This document shows, in pieces, positions 1-5,810 of a stretch of DNA of 11,395 nucleotides. Below the pieces are notes generated by a model that worked only from the letters and a program-made list of their open reading frames with translations, had not been told where the DNA came from and searched no databases. A program made the position numbers and the translations under genes. The stretch is from Ilumatobacteraceae bacterium (GTDB taxonomy: Bacteria > Actinomycetota > Acidimicrobiia > Acidimicrobiales > Ilumatobacteraceae): contig JAENVT010000243.1 of assembly GCA_016650435.1 (NCBI GenBank), positions 1-11,395 of the forward strand, written 5' to 3'. Numbering within the stretch: the first letter of the stretch is position 1; each line of letters begins with the position of its first letter.

Positions 1-1311
1 GACGTGCTCCGCCAGCTTCGGCGTCGGTCGCTGGCAATGTTGCGCCGCGAGGTCGAGCCGGTCGAGCCCGATGCCTACGCCCGGTTCATCCAGGCGTGGC
101 ACGGCATACCAGGCGAACGCCGCGGCCTCGATTCCTTGGTCGAGGCCCTGGCCCAGTTGCAGGGTGCTGCATTAGTGGCATCGGCGTTGGAGAGCGAGCT
201 GCTGCCGGCGCGACTGCGTACCTACCGGGCGGCCGACCTCGACGAGCTCTGCACGACGGGTGACGTGATCTGGGTGGGCAGCGGTGGGATCGGCCCCACC
301 GACGGCAGGGTCCGGCTGTACTTCGCCGACCAATTCGCGATGCTCGACGCCTCGCTCGAAGTTGCCGAACCGCCTACCGGCCCGTTGCACGACGCCCTCC
401 GTGCTCACTTGGGCTCCCACGGAGCCAGCTTCTGGAACCAGCTGCGGTTCGCGTCGACCGGCGCAACCGATGGCGAATTGCTTGCCGCGCTGTGGGATCT
501 GGTGTGGGCGGGCGAGGTCACCAACGACTCGCTGGCTCCGCTGCGATCGATGCTGTCGGGTGGCAAGACATCACGTTCGTCGGCCGCACCTCGCGGCCGG
601 CCGCGACCGGGTCGACTGACTCGAATCGGTCCGCCATCGGGTGCAGGTCGTTGGTCGCTGCTCGCCCCGCAGCGGCTCCCTGCGCCGTCGCCCACCCAGG
701 CCGCTCATGCCGCGGCGCTGCAACTGCTCGAGCGGTACGGCGTCGTCACCCGCGAGGCGGTGCTGGCCGAAGGCGTGAAGGGTGGGTACGCGGCGACATA
801 CGCAGTGCTGAAAGTGCTCGAAGAGCGCGGCCAGGTGCGTCGCGGCTACTTCGTCTCCGGCCTCGGAGCCGCCCAATTTGCCCTACCAGGTGCCGTCGAT
901 CGACTGCGGTCGGCTCGCGAAGTGGCCGACCCATCGTTGCATCCTGAACTGGTTCCCGCCCCGGTAGTGCTGTCGGCCACCGACCCTGCTCAGCCGTATG
1001 GTGCGGCGCTCGACTGGCCAGAGACGCCCGGCCGCGCCAGCCGCACGGCGGGTGCTGTGGTCGTCTTGCGCAGCGGCGTGCCGTTGGCATGGTTCGATCG
1101 ACGATCGTCGCACCTGGTCACGTTCCCGGAGTCGGCCGAAGGCAGCTGGGCCGAGGCGCTGGCGACCCTTGTGAAGGATGGTCGTCAGCGGTCGATCGAG
1201 GTCCGCAAGGTGAATGGCGCACCGATCGAGCGCAAGGGCAGCGAGGCAACAACGCTGCTCGCAGCTGGATTCGTCGAGGGATATCGAGGATTCACGCTAC
1301 GCGGCACATGA
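1..1311 (+). CDS. lhr: Lhr-type ATP-dependent helicase, C-terminal part (5' end outside window)
   Basis: This is the last 436 codons of a large Lhr helicase. The frame is open at base 1, so the GTG at base 4 is not its start, and the RecA-like motor domains lie upstream. Lhr proteins are 3'-5' DNA translocases and helicases linked to DNA repair. The C-terminal half carries winged-helix (AlkZ-like) domains, which in E. coli Lhr are reported to have uracil-DNA glycosylase activity. Lhr landmarks seen here are a 'DLDELCTTGDVIWVG' stretch (about residues 78-92), 'LWDLVWAGEVTNDSL' (about 162-176), a winged-helix stretch starting 'RYGVVTREAVL' (about 244 on), and the family-typical 'LSATDPAQPYGAALDWP' (about 322-338). 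The frame ends at TGA 1309-1311, 33 bases before the next gene. Function follows from family membership; the catalytic half cannot be inspected. Confidence 0.9.
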   Translation, partial: DVLRQLRRRSLAMLRREVEPVEPDAYARFIQAWHGIPGERRGLDSLVEALAQLQGAALVASALESELLPARLRTYRAADLDELCTTGDVIWVGSGGIGPTDGRVRLYFADQFAMLDASLEVAEPPTGPLHDALRAHLGSHGASFWNQLRFASTGATDGELLAALWDLVWAGEVTNDSLAPLRSMLSGGKTSRSSAAPRGRPRPGRLTRIGPPSGAGRWSLLAPQRLPAPSPTQAAHAAALQLLERYGVVTREAVLAEGVKGGYAATYAVLKVLEERGQVRRGYFVSGLGAAQFALPGAVDRLRSAREVADPSLHPELVPAPVVLSATDPAQPYGAALDWPETPGRASRTAGAVVVLRSGVPLAWFDRRSSHLVTFPESAEGSWAEALATLVKDGRQRSIEVRKVNGAPIERKGSEATTLLAAGFVEGYRGFTLRGT

Positions 1312-1344
1312 AACTCACGCATCGGTTTATGTGAACATGACGAG

Positions 1345-2400
1345 ATGCCGGACGAACGACTTCTTTCTCCCGCCACCATTGCTGTCACGGCTGGCAGGCC
1401 ATCGGAGGCGGGAGATCCGCTGAATCAGTCGATCGTGCTGGCGTCCAACTTTCGTTCCGGCGGCGAGTACACCCGCACCCACGGCACCGACACGTGGGCA
1501 GCGCTCGAAGCAGCGATCGGTGCGTTGGAAGGCGGGCGGGCGATCGCATTTGCCAGCGGGATGGCCGCAGCTTCGGCCATCGTCTACGCCCTTGCGCCGA
1601 AGGTCGTCGTCGTCCCCACGTTCAGTTACCTCGGCGTGCGGTCGCTGCTTTCGGAGTATCAGCTTCAGGGCCACGTCGAACTGCGTCCCGTCGACATCAC
1701 CGACACCGCCGCGGTTGCGGCCGCGGCGGGGGGTTCCGACGTGGTCTGGGTGGAGACACCGACGAACCCGACGCTCGATGTCGCCGACCTGCCGGCGATC
1801 GCCGCGGCGTCACGAGATGCGGGCGCGCACATGGTGGTCGACTCGACGTTCGCCACGCCACTGTTGCAGCGGCCACTCGAACACGGTGCCGCCATCGTGT
1901 TGCACAGTGGCACCAAGTTCATCGGTGGGCACAGCGATCTGCTGATCGGTCTGTGCGTCACGTCCGACGATCAGATCTACGAACGGCTCGTGCAGGCGCG
2001 CACGTTTCAGGGCGCGACACCCGGAGCGTTGGAGGCGTTCCTGGCGCTGCGCGGGCTGCGCACGATGCCCATCCGCCTCGCGGCGATGCAGCGCAACGCC
2101 GAGGTGCTCGTCGAACGGCTACGCGCTCACTCCGCAGTCGCCGAAGTTCGCTATCCGGGGCAGGGCGCGATGGTGTCGTTCGTCGTTGCCGGTGGACCGG
2201 ACGCAGCCGATGCCCTGTGCGCTGGCGTGCGGATCATCGTGCCGGCGACAAGCCTCGGGGGAGTCGAGACCACCATCGAAAGGCGACAGAAGTACGCCGG
2301 CGATGCCCATGTTCCGCCAGGTCTGCTGCGCATGAGCGTCGGCATCGAAGACGTCGAAGACCTGTGGGCCGACCTCGAGACCAACCTGCAGGGCGACTAG
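1345..2400 (+). CDS. PLP-dependent trans-sulfuration (Cys/Met metabolism) family enzyme, short form
   Basis: 351 residues of the cystathionine gamma-synthase / cystathionine gamma-lyase / methionine gamma-lyase family (fold type I PLP enzymes, cytosolic). Visible residues: Y42 and R44 (EYTR, phosphate clamp from the neighbouring subunit), S71-G72-M73, Y95 (probable PLP-stacking Tyr), E137-T138-P139-T140-N141-P142, D166 (pyridine nitrogen), and K191 in 'HSGTKFIGGHSD' (Schiff-base lysine). Further on are S303-L304-G305-G306 and R329 in 'LLRMSVGIED' (substrate carboxylate). It is shorter than the usual 380-400 residues. The loop normally carrying 'SHPxHE' between 'YPG' and the following 'GxxSF' strand is missing (Y270-P271-G272 runs almost straight into M276-V277-S278-F279). 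The ATG at 1345 was chosen because the nearby GTG 1331 and ATG 1337 are out of frame; no clear Shine-Dalgarno is seen. Which reaction and substrate it uses cannot be decided from sequence. Confidence 0.9.
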   Translation: MPDERLLSPATIAVTAGRPSEAGDPLNQSIVLASNFRSGGEYTRTHGTDTWAALEAAIGALEGGRAIAFASGMAAASAIVYALAPKVVVVPTFSYLGVRSLLSEYQLQGHVELRPVDITDTAAVAAAAGGSDVVWVETPTNPTLDVADLPAIAAASRDAGAHMVVDSTFATPLLQRPLEHGAAIVLHSGTKFIGGHSDLLIGLCVTSDDQIYERLVQARTFQGATPGALEAFLALRGLRTMPIRLAAMQRNAEVLVERLRAHSAVAEVRYPGQGAMVSFVVAGGPDAADALCAGVRIIVPATSLGGVETTIERRQKYAGDAHVPPGLLRMSVGIEDVEDLWADLETNLQGD

Positions 2401-2407
2401 TGATTCG

Positions 2408-2839
2408 TTACTCGGGGACGAAGCCGATCGCGTCGATCTCCAGTGCACAGTCCATCGGCGTTCGGCCGGCTTGCATCCGCGTCCGTGTCGGTAGTGACTC
2501 GCTGCTCGCGAAGTAACTGCGGTAGATGCGATCGAAGGCTTCCTGATCGGATTGATCCTTCAACCACACCACGACCTTCAACAGACAGTCCATGTTCGAT
2601 CCCGCGGCTTCGACCAGCAACTTGAGATGGTCCATCACGCATCGGGCCTGAACGTCGAACGTTGTGTCGGGAAATGGTGGGATCGGTTCGCCCGCGGCCC
2701 GTGCGGCACGGAGCCGCCCGCAGTACTCCTCATCGAACGGCGGCAGACCCGACACGTAGACCATGTTCCCGTGGCGGATGCACAGATTGAACGGCCCGCC
2801 CGTCTCGGGCACATCGGCCCTCACAACCTGCTTGTCCAT
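2408..2839 (-). CDS. RidA/YjgF-family protein
   Basis: 143 residues of the Rid (YjgF/YER057c/UK114) family: small trimeric proteins whose archetype RidA hydrolyses reactive enamine/imine intermediates released by PLP enzymes. The conserved C-terminal part is clear: R119 in 'PTRTRMQAGR' corresponds to the catalytic-site Arg of RidA (Arg105 in E. coli numbering) and E134 in 'LEIDAIG' to the conserved Glu. The segment at residues about 37-58, rich in charged residues and Pro, is longer than in canonical RidA, so this may be another Rid subgroup with a different substrate. The frame stays open upstream, but that part is the TetR gene in another frame. The ATG at 2839 is chosen because the protein then begins at the family N-terminus and sits one base after the TetR stop (TGA-C-ATG) with no Shine-Dalgarno, which suggests termination-reinitiation. 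Its 3' end faces the PLP enzyme gene with a 7-base gap. Confidence 0.85.
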   Translation of the reverse strand: MDKQVVRADVPETGGPFNLCIRHGNMVYVSGLPPFDEEYCGRLRAARAAGEPIPPFPDTTFDVQARCVMDHLKLLVEAAGSNMDCLLKVVVWLKDQSDQEAFDRIYRSYFASSESLPTRTRMQAGRTPMDCALEIDAIGFVPE

Positions 2840-2840
2840 G

Positions 2841-3422
2841 TCAGTCGTGCACGGCACGTAGACCGGCCCAGGCCAGATCGGCCACTTGTTGGCCCAGGAC
2901 CAGCGGGTCGAACGATTGGCCCTGCTCGACGAGGCGTCGGCTGACACCCTCGGCCAGGCCGACGAGACCATGCGCCAATGTGCGGCGATGGTCAGCGCCG
3001 ATGTTGGCGGCGATCAGCGGGGCGATGGCATCGGCGGCGCCGGCAGTGATGCGACGAATGGCCTGCGTCGATTCCTCGTCGCGGCTGGCGCGAGACCCGA
3101 ACAGCAACAAGAAGGCGTCGTGATCGTCGGCTACCCACTGGAAGTACGCCAAGAAACCCTGCTCGGTCTGACGGCGACCGCTGGCAACACCGGCCGTTGC
3201 CTTGGTGATCGCATTCAACAACCGGTTGCCGACCTCGTCGAGCAGCGCCATGTAGAGGTCTTGCTTCGAGTCGAAGTGCTGGTAGAGCACCGGTTTGGTG
3301 ACGCCGGCGGCCTCGGCGACATCGTTCATCGACGCACCGTGGAAGCCGTTGCGGGCGAACACCTCGACAGCGACGTCGAGAATCTGTTCGCGGCGGGCCG
3401 GAGCGGGAAGGCGGATGCTCAT
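2841..3422 (-). CDS. TetR-family transcriptional regulator
   Basis: 193 residues. The N-terminal domain (residues about 10-57) is a standard TetR helix-turn-helix, with 'MNDVAEAAGVTKPVLYQHF' as the HTH and 'SKQDLYMALL' following. The rest (about 60-193) is an all-helical ligand and dimerisation domain with no recognisable ligand signature, so the effector is unknown. The ATG at 3422 is chosen over the much longer open frame to 3650. A GAGG Shine-Dalgarno (minus strand, over 3434-3431) lies 8 bases upstream of it, the family N-terminus starts there, and the longer frame overlaps the upstream membrane-protein gene. An 18-bp inverted repeat covers this Shine-Dalgarno and suggests autorepression. 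The RidA-family gene follows after one base and should be co-transcribed and co-regulated. It probably represses itself and ridA and perhaps other targets. Confidence 0.92.
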   Translation of the reverse strand: MSIRLPAPARREQILDVAVEVFARNGFHGASMNDVAEAAGVTKPVLYQHFDSKQDLYMALLDEVGNRLLNAITKATAGVASGRRQTEQGFLAYFQWVADDHDAFLLLFGSRASRDEESTQAIRRITAGAADAIAPLIAANIGADHRRTLAHGLVGLAEGVSRRLVEQGQSFDPLVLGQQVADLAWAGLRAVHD

Positions 3423-3425
3423 ACG

Positions 3426-3443
3426 TGTTACCTCAGAGTAACA
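3426..3443. promoter_or_regulatory. Candidate TetR operator (inverted repeat over the regulator's ribosome binding site)
   Basis: TGTTAC-CTCAGA-GTAACA: perfect 6-bp arms (3426-3431 and 3438-3443) around a 6-bp spacer, 18 bp in all, ending 3 bases before the TetR start codon. The size and position fit a TetR-family autoregulatory operator. The GAGG ribosome binding site for TetR lies at the inner edge of one arm (3431-3434), so repressor binding or an mRNA hairpin could also affect translation. The inverted repeat is seen directly; its role is inferred. Confidence 0.6.
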
Positions 3444-3472
3444 ACTGAGCGACGACAAGCGGAAATGAGTTC

Positions 3473-3724
3473 TTAGAGACCACGTTCGCGGTCGTCGCGT
3501 TCGGCCGCTTTGACGGCGTAGCCCAGCACGATCGCCGGCGCGAGCAGGACCGAGCCGACGATCATCGAGGCGACGACGATTGCCGACACGGTGCCGTTGA
3601 AGCTGACGATGAACCCGATGATGAACGTGAGGATGGCGATTCCGAAGCACAGGTACCCGAGGCGGTTGGCCCTGCGGGTCCAGCGGGCGACTTGCTGACG
3701 TCGAGCTCGGACCGGATCTGTCAC
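3473..3724 (-). CDS. Small two-helix membrane protein of unknown function
   Basis: 83 residues from GTG 3724. A short basic N-terminus (residues 1-21, rich in Arg) is followed by two predicted membrane helices (about 22-42 and 47-70) and a charged tail (KAAERDDRERG). By the positive-inside rule both ends should be cytoplasmic. I do not recognise the family. The start was chosen because it lies 10 bases after the sortase stop and there is no other in-frame Met before the second helix; the longer open frame upstream is sortase in another frame. Only a weak Shine-Dalgarno-like GATGAG lies in front. It is probably co-transcribed with the sortase and may be a membrane partner of it, but that rests on position alone. 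Confidence 0.7.
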   Translation of the reverse strand: MTDPVRARRQQVARWTRRANRLGYLCFGIAILTFIIGFIVSFNGTVSAIVVASMIVGSVLLAPAIVLGYAVKAAERDDRERGL

Positions 3725-3734
3725 CGGCTCATCG

Positions 3735-4964
3735 TCACAGGTTTGGGGGCAGCAACCGGTTGATGTTCTCGTAGAAGAAGTACAGAACGACGAGGAACGG
3801 AACGAAGCCGGCCAACACACCGACCCAGTACCGGCGAACCGTGCGGCTCAGCAAGTAGATCCCGGCGGCAACCGCGGCCAGGGCGAGACCCCACAAGATC
3901 GACGGAGCAATGGCGGACGTGTCGCTGAACCACCCGTCGACAAAGGCGTCGGTTGTCGCAGTCGATGGCCGCGATGACTGCGCCGGAACGGTGTCGCCCG
4001 GAGTCGTGTCGACCGGAATCACGCCGACGGGTGTGGTGTCGGCCGGTGCCGTGTTGCCGGGGGCCGTGATGGCCGAGGCGGTCGTAGCTGTCGGAGCTAC
4101 GGTGTCGACGACGGTGACTGAACCCTCGTCGGGAAGGGTTGCGCCGGAGTTGGCCGGGTCGAGGAACGGGATGACTGGAGCCGCTTCGGTCAAGGCATCG
4201 GACAGTTCGGGCACCAAGTCGGCACGGACGACGATGCGGTTCGTCGCCGAGTACCGCGGCGTGCACGACACCAAGGTGAGCGTGGCTTTGGTGACGTCGG
4301 TTGTGGGAATCACATCCGCATACGCGTTGGGGTCGACGACCTCGGTGCCGGTGACCTGGTACACGTAGCGGCCGTTGAAGGTGGTGATGAAGATCTGGTC
4401 GCCGGGCTGCAGTTTGTCGATGTCGAAGAACGGGTGGAGGTGCGTCGTGCGGTGACCGGCGATCGCCGCATTGCCGAGTTGGCCGGGAAGTGGCGTCTCC
4501 GGGAAATGCCCGGGGCCTTTCGTCAGCGCGTCGGCGGTGGCCCCTTCGACAACGATTCGGTTCAGCCCCATGCGCGGGATTTCCAGCCGGGCGACACCCT
4601 TCTCTTCTGGAGGGATTGGCTTTGCCGGCGCCACGACGGCGGCGGTGGTCGTGGTCGGCGTTGCCGGGTCGATGGGCAGCGTTGCGTCAGTTGTGGGCGT
4701 GTCGGTGGTCGATGGCGCCAATGTCGTGGTTGTCGGCAGCGTCGTACCGATCGCCTCGTCGAACTCTCGCGACAACGTGCGCTGGGCCTGCGCGGTCTGG
4801 ATGCCGGTGCCCCATAACTGGTAGGCGACGAACGCGAACATCAACAGACCGAGGGTGATCAGGACGCGGCCCACCCCACCGACGACCCAACGCCAGTCGT
4901 GGGGCGGCTTTGGGCGATCCCAATGGCTGAGCTTTTCGTGGCTCGCGGGTGGTTTTTCGGACAT
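3735..4964 (-). CDS. Class E-type sortase with extra C-terminal membrane helices
   Basis: 409 residues from ATG 4964; an in-frame TTG at 4973 is the alternative. Sortases are cysteine transpeptidases that cleave a C-terminal sorting signal and join the protein to the cell wall. Order: cytoplasmic basic N-terminus, membrane helix (about 29-50), Thr/Pro-rich linker (about 74-118), then the sortase barrel starting 'GVARLEIPRMGLNRIVVEG'. Catalytic residues are H171 in 'AIAGHRTTH', C234 in 'LTLVSCTPRYSATNRIVV' and R243. 'SCTP' in place of the TLxTC motif and the actinobacterial setting favour class E. A second Thr/Pro-rich stretch (about 285-340) leads to two more membrane helices (about 352-373 and 380-398), which class E enzymes usually lack. 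No sorting-signal substrate is encoded in the window. It is transcribed divergently from ccmA, and a small membrane protein follows 10 bases after its stop. Confidence 0.88.
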   Translation of the reverse strand: MSEKPPASHEKLSHWDRPKPPHDWRWVVGGVGRVLITLGLLMFAFVAYQLWGTGIQTAQAQRTLSREFDEAIGTTLPTTTTLAPSTTDTPTTDATLPIDPATPTTTTAAVVAPAKPIPPEEKGVARLEIPRMGLNRIVVEGATADALTKGPGHFPETPLPGQLGNAAIAGHRTTHLHPFFDIDKLQPGDQIFITTFNGRYVYQVTGTEVVDPNAYADVIPTTDVTKATLTLVSCTPRYSATNRIVVRADLVPELSDALTEAAPVIPFLDPANSGATLPDEGSVTVVDTVAPTATTASAITAPGNTAPADTTPVGVIPVDTTPGDTVPAQSSRPSTATTDAFVDGWFSDTSAIAPSILWGLALAAVAAGIYLLSRTVRRYWVGVLAGFVPFLVVLYFFYENINRLLPPNL

Positions 4965-4997
4965 GGTGCACAATCGATTCGACGTCTCTGGGCGCTG

Positions 4998-5068
4998 GCT
5001 TGACCAGAGCTTGACGCTCTTCGAACCAACGATTGACGATATCGGCAGGTTCGAGCCCCAGCTTGACA
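4998..5068 (+). repeat. Cluster of four GCTTGAC/GATTGAC direct repeats
   Basis: Four same-strand copies: GCTTGACC (4998-5005), GCTTGACG (5009-5016), GATTGACG (5031-5038) and GCTTGACA (5061-5068). Start-to-start distances are 11, 22 and 30 bases; the first two are close to whole helical turns. Such an array could be binding sites for a regulator of the sortase, the ccm operon or both, or simply several -35-like hexamers. The repeats are seen directly; the function is inferred. Confidence 0.4.
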
Positions 5069-5086
5069 GGGTGAATGGGGACCAGG

Positions 5087-5105
5087 GAGGGCGCGATTCG
5101 CCCTC
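5087..5105. other. GC-rich hairpin upstream of ccmA
   Basis: GAGGGCG-CGATT-CGCCCTC: a perfect 7-bp stem with a 5-base loop, ending 42 bases before the ccmA ATG. No T-run follows on either strand, so it does not look like an intrinsic terminator. It could be an operator or an mRNA leader structure of the ccm transcript. Function unknown. Confidence 0.4.
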
Positions 5106-5147
5106 TGGCTAGGTCTGATCGGCTGGCCGGTAGCGTTGCCACGTCCT

Positions 5148-5810
5148 ATGGAGACGGATCCGGTCGTTCAACTCATCGACGTCGTGGCCGTCCTCGACCG
5201 CTTCCCCGCGCTGGCCGGCGTAACGCTGACCGTACGGCGAGGTGAGATCGTTTTGCTCACCGGTCCGAACGGCGCCGGCAAGACGACGTTGCTTCGCCTG
5301 TGCGCCGGCCTGGTGCCACCGGTTCGCGGCACTGCAACGGTGCTGGGTCTCGACCTCGCCGAACAGCGCCAGATCGTGCGGTCGCGCGTCGGTTTGTTGG
5401 GACACTCCAACGGCCTCTATGCCGATCTGACCGTCACCGAGAACGTCGCGTTCTGGGGAGCAACAGTCGCAGCCACGAATGACGAAGTGGTGGCGGCGCT
5501 CGATCGCATGGGTATGGGGGGTCGGCTGGGCGATGTGCCGGTGCGCAAGTTGTCGGCCGGTCAGCGTCGTCGCAGCGCCCTCGCATGTCTCATCGCCCGC
5601 CGAGCCGAACTGTGGCTGCTGGACGAGCCGCATGCCGGCCTCGACGCCGCCGGTCGTGACGAGCTCGACACCACGCTGCGAGCAGCGACGGCCGCGGGGG
5701 CGACGATGATTCTGGCCAGTCACGAGTTGGATCGCGCCGGAGCGTTGGCGACCCGGGTGGTCGAGGTGGTCGGCGGTCAGATCCGCGGCCAAGACGGCGG
5801 CCCGTCGTGA
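5148..5810 (+). CDS. ccmA: Cytochrome c biogenesis ATP-binding protein CcmA
   Basis: 220 residues from ATG 5148; an in-frame TTG at 5136 would add four residues. This is the ABC ATPase that with CcmB uses ATP to release heme-loaded CcmE from CcmC/CcmD in cytochrome c maturation; it acts on the cytoplasmic face. Seen in order: Walker A 'GPNGAGKTT' (39-47), signature 'LSAGQRRRSAL' (135-145), Walker B and D-loop 'LWLLDEPHAGLD' (155-166) and H-loop H192 in 'ASHE'. The Q-loop region reads 'LLGHSNGLY' (83-91), where E. coli CcmA has 'GHQPG', so the usual Gln is Ser. The length of about 220 is typical for CcmA and shorter than general drug-efflux ATPases. It is first in the ccm operon, and its stop overlaps the ccmB start (GTGA). 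The assignment rests on both the motifs and the operon. Confidence 0.94.
   Translation: METDPVVQLIDVVAVLDRFPALAGVTLTVRRGEIVLLTGPNGAGKTTLLRLCAGLVPPVRGTATVLGLDLAEQRQIVRSRVGLLGHSNGLYADLTVTENVAFWGATVAATNDEVVAALDRMGMGGRLGDVPVRKLSAGQRRRSALACLIARRAELWLLDEPHAGLDAAGRDELDTTLRAATAAGATMILASHELDRAGALATRVVEVVGGQIRGQDGGPS

Larger units (their letters stand above)
4965..5147. promoter_or_regulatory. Divergent intergenic region between sortase and ccm operon
   Basis: 183 bases separate the start codons of the sortase (-) and ccmA (+), so both promoters should lie here unless transcription reads in from elsewhere. A perfect -35-like TTGACA (5063-5068, +) has no TATAAT-like hexamer at normal spacing. TAGCGT (5131-5136, +), matching the actinobacterial TANNNT form, lies 11 bases before the ccmA ATG and could serve a leaderless or near-leaderless transcript. 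On the minus strand TATCGT (5041-5036) is a -10 candidate for the sortase. Neither start codon has a convincing Shine-Dalgarno. The region also holds the TTGAC repeat cluster and the hairpin listed separately. Individual promoter boxes are low confidence. Confidence 0.5.

Noticed and set aside
1329..1338. ATGT-GA-ACAT palindrome just before the PLP enzyme gene
   Set aside because: Only four-base arms that do not extend; such short palindromes are common by chance.
2846..2858. Small inverted repeat CGTGC-N3-GCACG at the end of TetR, just upstream of the RidA start
   Set aside because: Five-base GC arms inside coding sequence are frequent in this base composition; no independent support for a regulatory role.
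4640..4745. Repetitive GTGGTCG/GTCGGC-like DNA within the sortase gene as a tandem repeat element
   Set aside because: It is explained by the codons of the Thr/Pro/Ala-rich linker of the sortase; there is no regular repeat unit.
5063..5068. Perfect TTGACA as the -35 of a sigma-70-type ccm promoter
   Set aside because: No acceptable -10 hexamer lies 16-19 bases downstream; kept only as a member of the repeat cluster.
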